From: Tersicoccus sp. Bi-70
GTDB lineage: Bacteria; Actinomycetota; Actinomycetes; Actinomycetales; Micrococcaceae
Direction: 5' to 3'
DNA: 64,000 nt
NCBI RefSeq assembly: GCF_001968825.1
Contig: NZ_MIEU01000016.1
Location: 1 to 64,000, forward strand
This document shows positions 10,268-18,409 of this stretch, in pieces. Both the position numbers and the translations under genes were made by a program. Each line of letters starts with the position of its first letter. Position 1 is the stretch's first letter. The notes beneath the pieces are model-generated. The model was not told the origin of the DNA, searched no databases, and saw only the letters and a program-made list of their open reading frames with translations.

Positions 10268-11752
10268 ATGGGCCCCGGACCGCACGTTCGACTGATCTAT
10301 CCGCACCAGTTGTTCGCCGCGCACCTGGACGCGGACCCCGGCACCGTCATGCTGCTGGTCGAGGACGACCTGTACTTCCGGCAGCTGTTGTTCCACGCCC
10401 AGAAGCTGGTTCTGCACCGCGCCAGCATGGACCGGTTCGCCGACCGGCTGCGGGAGGCCGGCTTCGACGTCGAGACGCTGCGCACGGATGCCGCGGAGGC
10501 GACGGCGCCCCGGCTCACCGCGGCCGTCCGGGCGCGGAAGCCGTCCCGGGTGACCGTGTACGACGTCGTCGACGACTTCCTCTCCCGCTCCTGCGTGACG
10601 TCCCTCGCCGACGCCGGCTACACGCTCGAGGCGGACGACGTGCTCGAGACCCCCAACTTCCTCACCACGCGCCAGCAGATCGACGAGTGGTTCGCCGGGG
10701 GGCACCGCGCTCGCATGCAGGCGTTCTACACGTGGCAGCGGCGCCGCCTCGACGTCCTCGTCACCGGGCAGGACCCCGTGGGCGGGAAGTGGTCCTTCGA
10801 CCCGGAGAACCGGAAGAAGCTCCCCCGCGGCCACCTCGTGCCCGGCGTCACCTGGCCCGACCGGCACCCGGCCGTGACGGCGGCGATCGCCTGGGTGGCC
10901 GAGGAGTTCCCGGACGCCCCGGGGAACGCCGAGTCGTTCGCGTGGCCCACCAGCCACGACGAGGCCGAGGCGATGCTGACCGAGTTCCTGGACGAGCGGC
11001 TGGCGCTGTTCGGACCCTACGAGGACGCCATCGCCCGCGCCCACCCGTTCATCTACCACGCGGCCATGAGTCCCGGCCTGAACACCGGACTGCTCGACCC
11101 CGCCGACGTGCTCGAGCGCGTCCTCGAGGCCGGCCACGACGACGCCGTGCCGCTCGCCTCCCTCGAGGGCTTCGTGCGGCAGCTGATCGGGTGGCGGGAG
11201 TACATGCGCGCCACCTACCGCCGCTGGGGCCGTCGGATGCGCACGTCGAACGCCCTCGGGCACACCCGTTCCCTGGATCCGGGCTGGTGGACGGGTGAGA
11301 CCGGGCTCGACCCGGTCGACCATGTGATCGACGGGGTGCTGGAGCGGGCCTGGTCCCATCACATCGAGCGCCTGATGGTGGTGGGCAACGCGATGTGCCT
11401 GCTGCGGACCGACCCGGTGGACGTCTACGAGTGGTTCATGGTCATGTACATCGACGCGTACGACTGGGTGATGGTGCCCAACGTGCACGCGATGAGCCAG
11501 TACGCCGCGGGCGGCGCCATCACCACGAAGCCGTACGTCTCGGGCAGTCACTACCTGACCACGATGTCGGACTTCGGCACCGGCGAGTGGCGGGCGGACT
11601 GGGACGGGCTCTACTGGTCCTTCGTCGCCGACCACCGGGAGACGTTCGCGTCCAACCACCGCTCCCAGATGGTGCTGCGGCACCTGGAGGGGATGGACGA
11701 GGCCACCCTCGCCGGCCACCGCGAGCGCGCGGCGCCGTACCTGACGGACTGA
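10268..11752 (+). CDS. cryptochrome/photolyase-related protein (DPRP family), cysteine-poor
   Basis: Flavoprotein of the deoxyribodipyrimidine photolyase-related (DPRP, PhrB/CryB-like) family, whose members act as (6-4) photolyases or blue-light receptors. The 494-residue product has the N-terminal Rossmann-like start RLIYPHQLF, FYTWQRRR, GKWSFDPENRKKLP, the FAD-site region RQLIGWREYMR, and the C-terminal MVVGNAMCLL, DAYDWVMVPNVHAMSQYA and KPYVSGSHY. PhrB binds a 4Fe-4S cluster through four cysteines, three of them after MSDY; here that loop is shortened to MSDFGTGEWRADWDGLYW and the whole protein has only two cysteines, so a 4Fe-4S cluster cannot be ligated. It is followed 17 nt later by a 2H phosphoesterase gene. 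Confidence 0.88.
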   Translation: MGPGPHVRLIYPHQLFAAHLDADPGTVMLLVEDDLYFRQLLFHAQKLVLHRASMDRFADRLREAGFDVETLRTDAAEATAPRLTAAVRARKPSRVTVYDVVDDFLSRSCVTSLADAGYTLEADDVLETPNFLTTRQQIDEWFAGGHRARMQAFYTWQRRRLDVLVTGQDPVGGKWSFDPENRKKLPRGHLVPGVTWPDRHPAVTAAIAWVAEEFPDAPGNAESFAWPTSHDEAEAMLTEFLDERLALFGPYEDAIARAHPFIYHAAMSPGLNTGLLDPADVLERVLEAGHDDAVPLASLEGFVRQLIGWREYMRATYRRWGRRMRTSNALGHTRSLDPGWWTGETGLDPVDHVIDGVLERAWSHHIERLMVVGNAMCLLRTDPVDVYEWFMVMYIDAYDWVMVPNVHAMSQYAAGGAITTKPYVSGSHYLTTMSDFGTGEWRADWDGLYWSFVADHRETFASNHRSQMVLRHLEGMDEATLAGHRERAAPYLTD

Positions 11753-11769
11753 ACGGGAGACTCCAGCAC

Positions 11770-12282
11770 GTGGTGATGCACTCGATCGAGTTCACGCTCG
11801 ACCCCGACGCCGAGGATGCGATCCGGGCGGACTGGGACGACCTGCTCGCGGCCGGACTGCCGTCGGCGGGGGCGCACCGTTCGGCCAGCAACCGGCCCCA
11901 TGTGACGGTGCTGGCCGCGACGTCGGTGCCGGAGCCGCTGCAGGAGGAGGCCGAGCACCTGCTCGCGCCGGTGCTGCCGGTGGCGGCGCGCTGGGGCGGA
12001 CTCGTGCTGTTCGGCAACCGGCGGCTCGTCCTCGCCCGGCTGGTCGAGGTGGACCGGGCGGTCACCGACGTCGTGCACGGCCTGCAGGAGTCCGCCGTCG
12101 ACGTCGCCGCCGACCCTCTCCGTGCGTGGGTCCCCCACGTGACCCTGTGCCGCCGGCTGGAGCCGGCCCAGGTCAGCACGGCGCTCGCCACGCTGCCGAT
12201 CCTGCCGGCCGCGCCGCCGTCCCTGGTCGGTGTGCGCCGGTGGAACCCGGAGCAGCGGACGGTCACGACGCTGCTCGGCTGA
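11770..12282 (+). CDS. 2'-5' RNA ligase/2H phosphoesterase family protein
   Basis: Small protein (about 170 residues) of the LigT-like 2H phosphoesterase superfamily, which acts on 2',3'-cyclic or 2'-5' phosphodiester bonds in RNA or nucleotides. The two catalytic histidine motifs are visible as HVTV near residue 42 and HVTL near residue 128. GGGAGA (11755-11760) suits the GTG at 11770; the downstream ATG at 11776 is an alternative. The 17-nt gap to the photolyase-like gene suggests one operon. The substrate is unknown. Confidence 0.8.
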   Translation: MVMHSIEFTLDPDAEDAIRADWDDLLAAGLPSAGAHRSASNRPHVTVLAATSVPEPLQEEAEHLLAPVLPVAARWGGLVLFGNRRLVLARLVEVDRAVTDVVHGLQESAVDVAADPLRAWVPHVTLCRRLEPAQVSTALATLPILPAAPPSLVGVRRWNPEQRTVTTLLG

Positions 12283-12323
12283 GGGCGCCCGGCCCCCTCC
12301 GGCGTCGGGCGTGACGACGGCCG

Positions 12324-12776
12324 TCAGCGACGCTCGGCGGCCCTGACCATCCCGCGGAGCATCGCCGCGAAGACGACCCGGTGCGCGGGCAACTGCCCGT
12401 ACCAGTAGGCCGGCCCGGCGACGCCGCGCGGCTCGAAGGTGATGACCTGCTCGAGCGCGGCACCGGCGCCCGCGGGCGTCACCGTCAGGGTCATGCGCGC
12501 CGTCCCCGGCATCCGCATCTCGGCCCGCAGGGTCAGGGACCGGCCCGGGACGATCGCCTCGACGACCCAGAAGTCGACGACGTCGCCGACCCGCAGCGGT
12601 CGGTTCGGTCGACCACGCATCCCGGGCCCGCCGACCACGCGATCCAGTGCCGCGCGCACGGACCACAGCCGCGTGAAGGCGTACCAGCCGGCCGGCCCGC
12701 CGACACCCTCGACCACGGACCAGACCCGGTCCACCGGGGCGCGGACCTCCCGCCTCCGGCGCTCTCCCAGCGTCAC
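12324..12776 (-). CDS. DUF2867-like protein
   Basis: A 150-residue protein resembling the DUF2867 domain (SRPBCC-like fold), usually found at the C terminus of NAD(P)-binding epimerase-like proteins. Recognisable segments are AFTRLWSVRAALDRVVGGPGMRGR, LRVGDVVDFWVVE and RAEMRMPGTARM. Here it stands alone. Start is GTG at 12774-12776, 31 nt after the acyl-CoA ligase stop, so the two are probably co-transcribed. The biochemical role is unknown. Confidence 0.65.
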   Translation of the reverse strand: MTLGERRRREVRAPVDRVWSVVEGVGGPAGWYAFTRLWSVRAALDRVVGGPGMRGRPNRPLRVGDVVDFWVVEAIVPGRSLTLRAEMRMPGTARMTLTVTPAGAGAALEQVITFEPRGVAGPAYWYGQLPAHRVVFAAMLRGMVRAAERR

Positions 12777-12807
12777 GACGCCGCGCTCACGACGCCCGGA
12801 TGCCCCA

Positions 12808-14307
12808 TCAGGCGTCCAGGCTGATCTCCCGCTTGAGGATCTTGCCCGTCGGGCCCTTCGGGAGGGCGTCGACGAACGCGATCCGCCGCGGGTACTTGTA
12901 CGCGGCCAGCCGCTCCTTCGCCCACGCCGTCAACTCCTCGGTCAGCGCCTCCCGGTCGTCGCCCTGGTGCTCGGCCTTGAGCGCAACGACCGCGGCGATC
13001 TCCTGGCCGTTCAGGTCGTGCGGGATGCCGATGACCGCGGCCTCGGCGACGGCCGGGTGCTCGTACAGCACCTCCTCGACCTCGCGCGGGTACACGTTGT
13101 ACCCACCGCGCAGGATCATGTCCTTCTTGCGGTCGACGATGAAGTACACACCGTCCGCGTCGCGCCGGGCCAGGTCCCCGGTGTGGAACCAGCCGTCGAC
13201 GATCGCGGTGGCGGTCGCCTCCGGGTTCTTCCAGTAGCCCTTCATCACGAAGGGACCGGCCACGAGCAGCTCACCGACGGCGTCATCGGCCGCCTCCCCG
13301 CCGTCGCCGTCGTCCACCCTTAGCTGCGCGTCCGGCACCGGTGTGCCGATCGAGCCGGGCTTGCGCGGACCGTCGAGCTGGTTGAAGGAGACCGCCGGGG
13401 ACGTCTCGGAGAGCCCGTAGCCCTCGAGAAGCGTGGCCTTGTAGGTCCGCTCGAACTCGTGCAGCACCTCGACCGGCAGCGGCGCCCCGCCCGAGACGGC
13501 CACCCGCAGGCTGGACGCGTCGACCGGGCTCGGGTCGCGCAGCAGCGCGATGTACATGGTCGGGACGCCGAGGAAGATCGTGACCTTGTCCCGCTCGATG
13601 ATGCGCTTGGCCGCGGCCGGGTCGAACCGGGGCAGCAGGGTGATGGCGCCGCCCTGCGCGATCGCCGCGTTCAGGGCGCTGGTCTGGCCGAAGACGTGGA
13701 AGAACGGCAGGCCGCCGAAGAGGACGTCCTGGGGCCCCAGCGCGAACAGGCCCGTGGACATCAGCGCGTTCTTGCGGAGGTTGGCGTGCGTCAGCTCGGC
13801 GCCCTTGGGGCGCCCGGTGGTGCCGGACGTGTAGAGGATGACGGCGGTCTCCTGGTCGTCACGCTCGACCAGGCCCGGCGTCGGCTCGGTCTGGGCGAGG
13901 GACTGCAGGAACGGCCCGGAGTCGATCACGGTCACGCTCGCCCCCGTGGCCTGCGCGGCGGTCCGGGCGGCGTCGGCCATGCCCTCCCACACCCACACCC
14001 GCTCGGCACCGGAGTCGGTCAGGTGGTACTCGATCTCACGCGCGGTCAGCAGCGGGTTCAGGGGGACGACGACGGCGCCAGACCGCAGGATCCCGTAGTA
14101 CACGACCGGCATCTGCGGCACGTTCGGGCTGATCAGGGCGACCCGGTCCCCCGGCTGCACGCCGTCCGCGGTCAGCTGGGCGGCGACGGCCCCGGAGAGC
14201 CGCTCCAGCGCCGCATACGTCAGCACCGTGTCGTCGAGCTTGAGCGCGGTCGCGTCGGCGTGCTCGCTCGCCGAGTCGAGGAGGATCGAGGCAAGGTTGG
14301 TCATCAT
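12808..14307 (-). CDS. long-chain fatty acid-CoA ligase/acyl-CoA synthetase
   Basis: ANL-superfamily adenylating enzyme that activates a carboxylic acid with ATP and joins it to CoA. The 499-residue product has the P-loop ILYTSGTTGRPKGAELTH (about 157-174), the A5 motif LEGYGLSETSP, the A7/A8 hinge WFHTGDLARRDADG and IVDRKKDMILRGGYNVYP, and the catalytic lysine in GPTGKILKRE near the C terminus. The domain set is complete. The substrate chain length cannot be told. Divergent from the first lipoprotein gene across 197 bp. Confidence 0.9.
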   Translation of the reverse strand: MMTNLASILLDSASEHADATALKLDDTVLTYAALERLSGAVAAQLTADGVQPGDRVALISPNVPQMPVVYYGILRSGAVVVPLNPLLTAREIEYHLTDSGAERVWVWEGMADAARTAAQATGASVTVIDSGPFLQSLAQTEPTPGLVERDDQETAVILYTSGTTGRPKGAELTHANLRKNALMSTGLFALGPQDVLFGGLPFFHVFGQTSALNAAIAQGGAITLLPRFDPAAAKRIIERDKVTIFLGVPTMYIALLRDPSPVDASSLRVAVSGGAPLPVEVLHEFERTYKATLLEGYGLSETSPAVSFNQLDGPRKPGSIGTPVPDAQLRVDDGDGGEAADDAVGELLVAGPFVMKGYWKNPEATATAIVDGWFHTGDLARRDADGVYFIVDRKKDMILRGGYNVYPREVEEVLYEHPAVAEAAVIGIPHDLNGQEIAAVVALKAEHQGDDREALTEELTAWAKERLAAYKYPRRIAFVDALPKGPTGKILKREISLDA

Positions 14308-14504
14308 CGTCCGTTCTCGTCGGCCGCGGCCGGCGGGCTGTCATGTCGTGCAGATCACAATACCGGCGGGTAACCATCGGCGACCACCGCCGTGCCGACG
14401 ACGCACCGGGGCCGCTGTGCGATACCTGTGAACGCGCGCTGTTACTGTCGCAACGGGCCCTTCGACCAGGAGCCCGATCACACCGTTCACGCAGGGGGTT
14501 TGTC

Positions 14505-15308
14505 ATGAACAGGAAGTTCTCGATCACGATCACCGGGTTGGCGCTCGCCGCCACGCTCGGGCTCGCCGGATGCGGCGGCTCGTCCAGCACGTCCACCAGC
14601 TCGGCAGCAGCCAGCGGCGGCGCGTCCTCCGCCCAGGCCGCGGAGGCCTCGTCGCCCAGCGCCACGCCGACCCCGGAGACGCCGACCGCGACCGTGCTCT
14701 ACCCGAAGATGAAGGCCGCAGTGAAGGCGGCGACCAGCGCGCACGTGAAGGCCACGGACGTCAGTGGCTCGAAGGAGACCTACGAGGTCACCGGCAACCA
14801 GGCCGGCACCAACGCGACCCTGTCCATCGCCTCCCCGACCAAGGGCAAGGCGCAGGTCCTCATCGTCGGGACGAAGGGGTACCTGAAGGGTGACGCGACC
14901 TACTGGAAGGCCGTGGGCGCGCCGACGGCCGCCGCCAGCAAGCTGATCGGCAAGTGGGTGGCCGTTCCGGCGGCGAAAATGTCCTCGCTGGGCGAGGTCG
15001 GCATCAAGAACATCGCGGACAGTACCTTCAAGAACGACCCGACCTCGGCGCAGCTGGCGAAGGGCACCGTGACCGCCGCCGACCTGGACGGCGTCAAGGC
15101 GTGGAAGATCACCGGGTTCGACGGGACCAGCGCGAGCAGCCTCTGGGTGGCCGCCGACGGCGAGCCCTACCCGCTGCGCGTCGCCAACACGAAGGCGAGC
15201 ACGGGGACGCGCACCACCGAGGACGTCCGCTTCGACCAGTGGAACTCGGCGCCGAAGGCCGTCGCACCGGCCGCCTCGGAGATCGTCGCGGCGCCCGGCC
15301 AGGGCTGA
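14505..15308 (+). CDS. secreted lipoprotein, LppX/LprG-like (first of two paralogues)
   Basis: A 267-residue protein with a type II signal peptide ending LGLAGC (lipidated Cys23), a Ser/Thr/Ala-rich linker to about residue 60, and a beta-rich mature domain with the motif series YPKMKAAVKAATSAHV, VGTKGYLKGDATYWKA and WVAVPA. This resembles the LolA-like lipoproteins of actinobacteria (LprG/LppX type) that may bind lipids at the cell surface. The family assignment is from pattern only. The next gene is a paralogue with the same leader (CACGCAGGGGG just before the start). Confidence 0.7.
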   Translation: MNRKFSITITGLALAATLGLAGCGGSSSTSTSSAAASGGASSAQAAEASSPSATPTPETPTATVLYPKMKAAVKAATSAHVKATDVSGSKETYEVTGNQAGTNATLSIASPTKGKAQVLIVGTKGYLKGDATYWKAVGAPTAAASKLIGKWVAVPAAKMSSLGEVGIKNIADSTFKNDPTSAQLAKGTVTAADLDGVKAWKITGFDGTSASSLWVAADGEPYPLRVANTKASTGTRTTEDVRFDQWNSAPKAVAPAASEIVAAPGQG

Positions 15309-15354
15309 CGATCCGCGGGGTCGGGCGCAACCCGCCTCCCGCACGCAGGACCTC

Positions 15355-15385
15355 ACGGGCGGACCGGCACAGCCGGTCCGCCCGT
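15355..15385 (+). terminator. hairpin terminator after first lipoprotein gene
   Basis: Perfect 14-bp stem (arms 15355-15368 and 15372-15385) with the triloop ACA. It follows the stop at 15308 by 46 nt, and separates the two lipoprotein genes. No long T-run follows, as is usual in high-GC actinobacteria. Confidence 0.7.
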
Positions 15386-15511
15386 CGTCGTCCCGGGACC
15401 GACGTCCACACCGTCGGTCCGCCCTCTCCCCCGGAGCCGGACCGCTTGATAGCGTCGCAGCAGGTCACCAGCGCCGGTGGCCGGCCGATCGATCACGCAG
15501 GGGGATGCGTC

Positions 15512-16423
15512 ATGATCAGGATCCTGTCGACCACCATGACCGGGGTGGCCCTGGCCGCCGCCGTCGCCCTGTCGGGGTGCGGGGCCCCCGCGGACACGAC
15601 CCCGGGCGCCGCCGCGTCGGGCCCGGCGTCGGAAACGGCAGCCGGAGCCGCGACGAACACGACCGGGGCCGCCGCCTCGCCGTCGAGCCCAGCGTCGAGC
15701 CCGGCGTCGGTATCGAGCGATCCCGCGGCCGCGGCACCCGCGACGACCGACGCGGCGACGTCGTCCGGCACTGCCTCCGGCGGGCAGCTGCCGAGCGCCT
15801 ACGACCTCTACACCCGGATGCGGGTCGCGCTCACCCTCGCCGACAGCGTCACCTTCCGCACCACGCTGCCGGGCTCGAAGCAGAAGCAGCAGACGGTCGT
15901 GTTCACCGGCAACCGGGACGGGACCAACGTCTCCCTGCTGAGGGACACCGACGTCGAGACCGTCGAGGTGCGGGTGGTCGGGAAGACGGCCTACCTCAAG
16001 GGCGACCGCCGCTACTGGGAGCAGGACGGCGCCGGGGCCAAGGCGGCCACGCTGGCCGGACGGTGGGTCAGCGGCCCGACGAGCACGTTCGACACACAGC
16101 GGACCGACATGACGATGATCCTCGACTCGGCCTTCGCCCAGCAGCCGACCCTGGAGGACCTGAAGAAGGGCCGCGTCGCCCGCACGACGCTCGACGGGGT
16201 CCCGGCCTTCACGCTCACCGGCTTCGACGGCTCGGACCGGAACACCCTGTGGATCGCCGCGAGCGGCGACGCCTATCCGCTCCGGCTGACGGTCGAGGAC
16301 GCGACCATCGCGGAGGCGAGACCGGTCATGCGCGGCCGTGGCGAGATGCGGTTCACCGCGTGGAACGCCGCCCCGAAGGTCAGCGCTCCCCCGGCGTCCC
16401 AGGTCACCCCGCTGCGCCGCTGA
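15512..16423 (+). CDS. secreted lipoprotein, LppX/LprG-like (second paralogue)
   Basis: A 303-residue lipoprotein with signal peptide ending VALSGC (Cys23), a longer Ala/Ser/Thr/Pro-rich linker (to about residue 92), and a mature domain matching the preceding gene segment by segment: YDLYTRMRVAL, VVGKTAYLKGDRRYWEQ, AGRWVSGP, LDGVPAFTLTGFDGSD, LWIAASGDAYPLRL. The leaders of both genes are also alike, so this is a tandem gene duplication whose members have diverged. Role probably cell-envelope lipid or ligand binding (inference). Confidence 0.7.
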   Translation: MIRILSTTMTGVALAAAVALSGCGAPADTTPGAAASGPASETAAGAATNTTGAAASPSSPASSPASVSSDPAAAAPATTDAATSSGTASGGQLPSAYDLYTRMRVALTLADSVTFRTTLPGSKQKQQTVVFTGNRDGTNVSLLRDTDVETVEVRVVGKTAYLKGDRRYWEQDGAGAKAATLAGRWVSGPTSTFDTQRTDMTMILDSAFAQQPTLEDLKKGRVARTTLDGVPAFTLTGFDGSDRNTLWIAASGDAYPLRLTVEDATIAEARPVMRGRGEMRFTAWNAAPKVSAPPASQVTPLRR

Positions 16424-16516
16424 CGCCGTCGAGACAGACGGCGGCGCGAACCGCGGCGCGAATAGTGCGCCCAGGACCGCGACGCCTGCCGCGGCGCTGG
16501 GACGGCGCGGCGGGAC

Positions 16517-16558
16517 GACTCAGCGGGAATGGCTCAGCGGGGATGGTTCAGCGGATAC
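16517..16558. repeat. 3 x 14-bp tandem repeat over the permease stop codon
   Basis: Three consecutive 14-mers (16517-16530, 16531-16544, 16545-16558), each of the form GGCTCAGCGGGGAT with one to three changes. The third unit includes the stop codon and last codons of the permease gene on the minus strand, so the repeat grew outward from the gene end. Confidence 0.75.
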
Positions 16559-17471
16559 CGCTGCGCGCGAAGCCCTGCACGAAGAACCGCTGGAACAGCA
16601 GGAAGACGACGACGATCGGCACCACGTTCACCAGGGCGAACGCCATGGTGGCCCCGTAGTCGGCGTTGAACTGACCCTGCAGGTAGAGCAAGCCGATGGG
16701 CAGGGTGAACAGCCGGTTCTCCCGCAGCGCGATCAGCGGCCAGGCGAACTCGTTCCAGGACTGCAGCAGGCTCATGAAGAACAGCACCGCCACGAGGGGC
16801 CAGGACATCGGCAGCACGACGCGGGTGAACACCCTCAGGTGGCTCGCCCCGTCGAGCCGGGCCGCCTCGATCAGTTCCCGCGGCACCCCGAGCAGGAACT
16901 GGCGGGCGAGGAACAGCCCGAAGGCGGACGCGGCGCTCGGCAGGATCACCGCCCAGTAGGTGCCGTACAGGTGCAGCCCGGTGACGATGCGGAACAGCGA
17001 CACCATGATCACCTGCACCGGGATGGTCAGGGTCGCCAGCGCCACGAAGAACAGCACCGTCGAACCCCGGAACCGCAGGTGCGCGAAGGCGTAGCCGGCG
17101 AGCAGGTTGACCGCCGTGGTCAGGATCGCCACCGACAGGGAGATCGCCACCGAATTGCCGAACCACTCGACCACCGGGAACGAGGAGAACACCCGATCCA
17201 CGTTGTCCCACGTCAGCTGTCGCGGCCACAGGCGGAGTTCGCTGCCGAGCAGTTCGGAGCGCGGTGAGAGCGCCACGACGAGCATCCAGTACAGCGGGGC
17301 GATGACGAGCAGGGAGACGACGACGGCGGCGAGGGTCCGCGCGAGCAGACCGGCGCGTCCACGCCGTCGCCGGGAGGGAGCCGGACGGCGCGGGGTGCGA
17401 TCCGTCCTGGCGGCGTCGGCGGTGGCCGGGTCCGGCAGGGAATCGGTCGTGGTGCGGGCGGCAGTGCTCAT
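16548..17471 (-). CDS. carbohydrate ABC transporter permease (MalG/CUT1 type)
   Basis: Inner-membrane permease of a CUT1-type sugar importer. The 307-residue product starts with a basic, Pro/Arg-rich cytoplasmic tail, then about six membrane helices, with the EAA motif EAARLDGASHLRVFTRVVLPM (the coupling helix that contacts the ATPase). Typical late segments are SLLQSWNEFAWPL and TLPIGLLYLQGQF. Its ATG overlaps the stop of the partner permease (ATGA), so the operon is translationally coupled. No ATPase gene follows, so a shared MsiK-like ATPase encoded elsewhere is likely (inference). Confidence 0.9.
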   Translation of the reverse strand: MSTAARTTTDSLPDPATADAARTDRTPRRPAPSRRRRGRAGLLARTLAAVVVSLLVIAPLYWMLVVALSPRSELLGSELRLWPRQLTWDNVDRVFSSFPVVEWFGNSVAISLSVAILTTAVNLLAGYAFAHLRFRGSTVLFFVALATLTIPVQVIMVSLFRIVTGLHLYGTYWAVILPSAASAFGLFLARQFLLGVPRELIEAARLDGASHLRVFTRVVLPMSWPLVAVLFFMSLLQSWNEFAWPLIALRENRLFTLPIGLLYLQGQFNADYGATMAFALVNVVPIVVVFLLFQRFFVQGFARSGIR

Positions 17472-18409
17472 TCGGTCAGCTCCCGGGTGCGGCTGCCGCG
17501 CCACTGCGCGGCGGTGAAGACGACGGCGAGCAGCAGCAGGACCATCCCGATGGCCGCGGCGTACCCCTGGTCGCGGGTGACGAATCCGTTGTCGTAGGCG
17601 TAGGTGACCAGCACCGATGTCGCATTGCGCGGCCCTCCTCCGGTGAGCACGAACACGATGTCGAACACCTGGAAGGAGTAGATGACGTTGAGGATGACCA
17701 GGAAGAAGGACGACGGGCCCAGCAGGGGCACGGTGACGTTGCGGAACCGCTGCCATGCGTTGGCACCGTCGATCTCCGCCGCCTCCGGCAGCGCCGTCCC
17801 GATCCCCTGCAGCCCGGCCAGGTAGATCAGCATGTTGAAGCCGACCCGCCACCAGATGGTCACGAGCACGACGGAGGCGAAGGCCGCCACGGGGCTGGAC
17901 TGCCACTGCGCGGCGGGCAGACCCACCGCGCGGAGGATCTTGTCGAGGATGCCGGAGTTCTGGTCGAAGACGAGCACCCCGATGAGCGCCGTCGCCACCC
18001 CGGAGACGGCCATCGGGATGATGACCACCGACCGGAACAGTCCGCGCGCCGGCAGCACCGAGTTCAGCAGGACGGCCGCGAGCAGCCCGAGCGCCATCGA
18101 GACCGGGGTGACGATCACCGTGAACAGCACGGTGTTGCCCAGGGCCCGCCAGAACAGCGGGTCGCCGACCAGCCGGCCGTAGTTCTCCAGCCCGACCCAG
18201 TCGCCGGCGCCGAAGCCGTTGGTCCGCTGGAAGCTGAGCACGAATGCCCCGACGAGCGGGACGAGCACGAAGATCGCGAGCAGCACCATGTTGGGGGCGA
18301 TCAGCGCGTAGGCCGCCCGCGCCTCGGAGCGGTGACGCGCCGGCTTCCGGTTCAGCCCGGAGACCGGGGCGCCGCCCGTCGTCGGGTCCGTCGTCAGGTC
18401 CTGGCTCAT
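17468..18409 (-). CDS. carbohydrate ABC transporter permease (MalF/UgpA type)
   Basis: First permease of the same CUT1 system. 313 residues with about six membrane helices beginning at YALIAPNMVLLAIFVL, the large family feature FQRTNGF...WVGLENYGRL after helix 1, and the EAA motif EAAEIDGANAWQRFRNVTVPL. The start ATG overlaps the stop codon of the binding-protein gene (ATGA at 18406-18409) and its own stop overlaps the next permease start in the same way. The substrate is probably a mono- or oligosaccharide, not determined. Confidence 0.9.
   Translation of the reverse strand: MSQDLTTDPTTGGAPVSGLNRKPARHRSEARAAYALIAPNMVLLAIFVLVPLVGAFVLSFQRTNGFGAGDWVGLENYGRLVGDPLFWRALGNTVLFTVIVTPVSMALGLLAAVLLNSVLPARGLFRSVVIIPMAVSGVATALIGVLVFDQNSGILDKILRAVGLPAAQWQSSPVAAFASVVLVTIWWRVGFNMLIYLAGLQGIGTALPEAAEIDGANAWQRFRNVTVPLLGPSSFFLVILNVIYSFQVFDIVFVLTGGGPRNATSVLVTYAYDNGFVTRDQGYAAAIGMVLLLLAVVFTAAQWRGSRTRELTE

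Noticed and set aside
14344-14359. CRP/GlxR-like site TGTCGTGCAGATCACA between the acyl-CoA ligase and lipoprotein genes
   Set aside because: Only one half-site (TCACA) is perfect, and such matches are expected by chance; kept out of the feature list.
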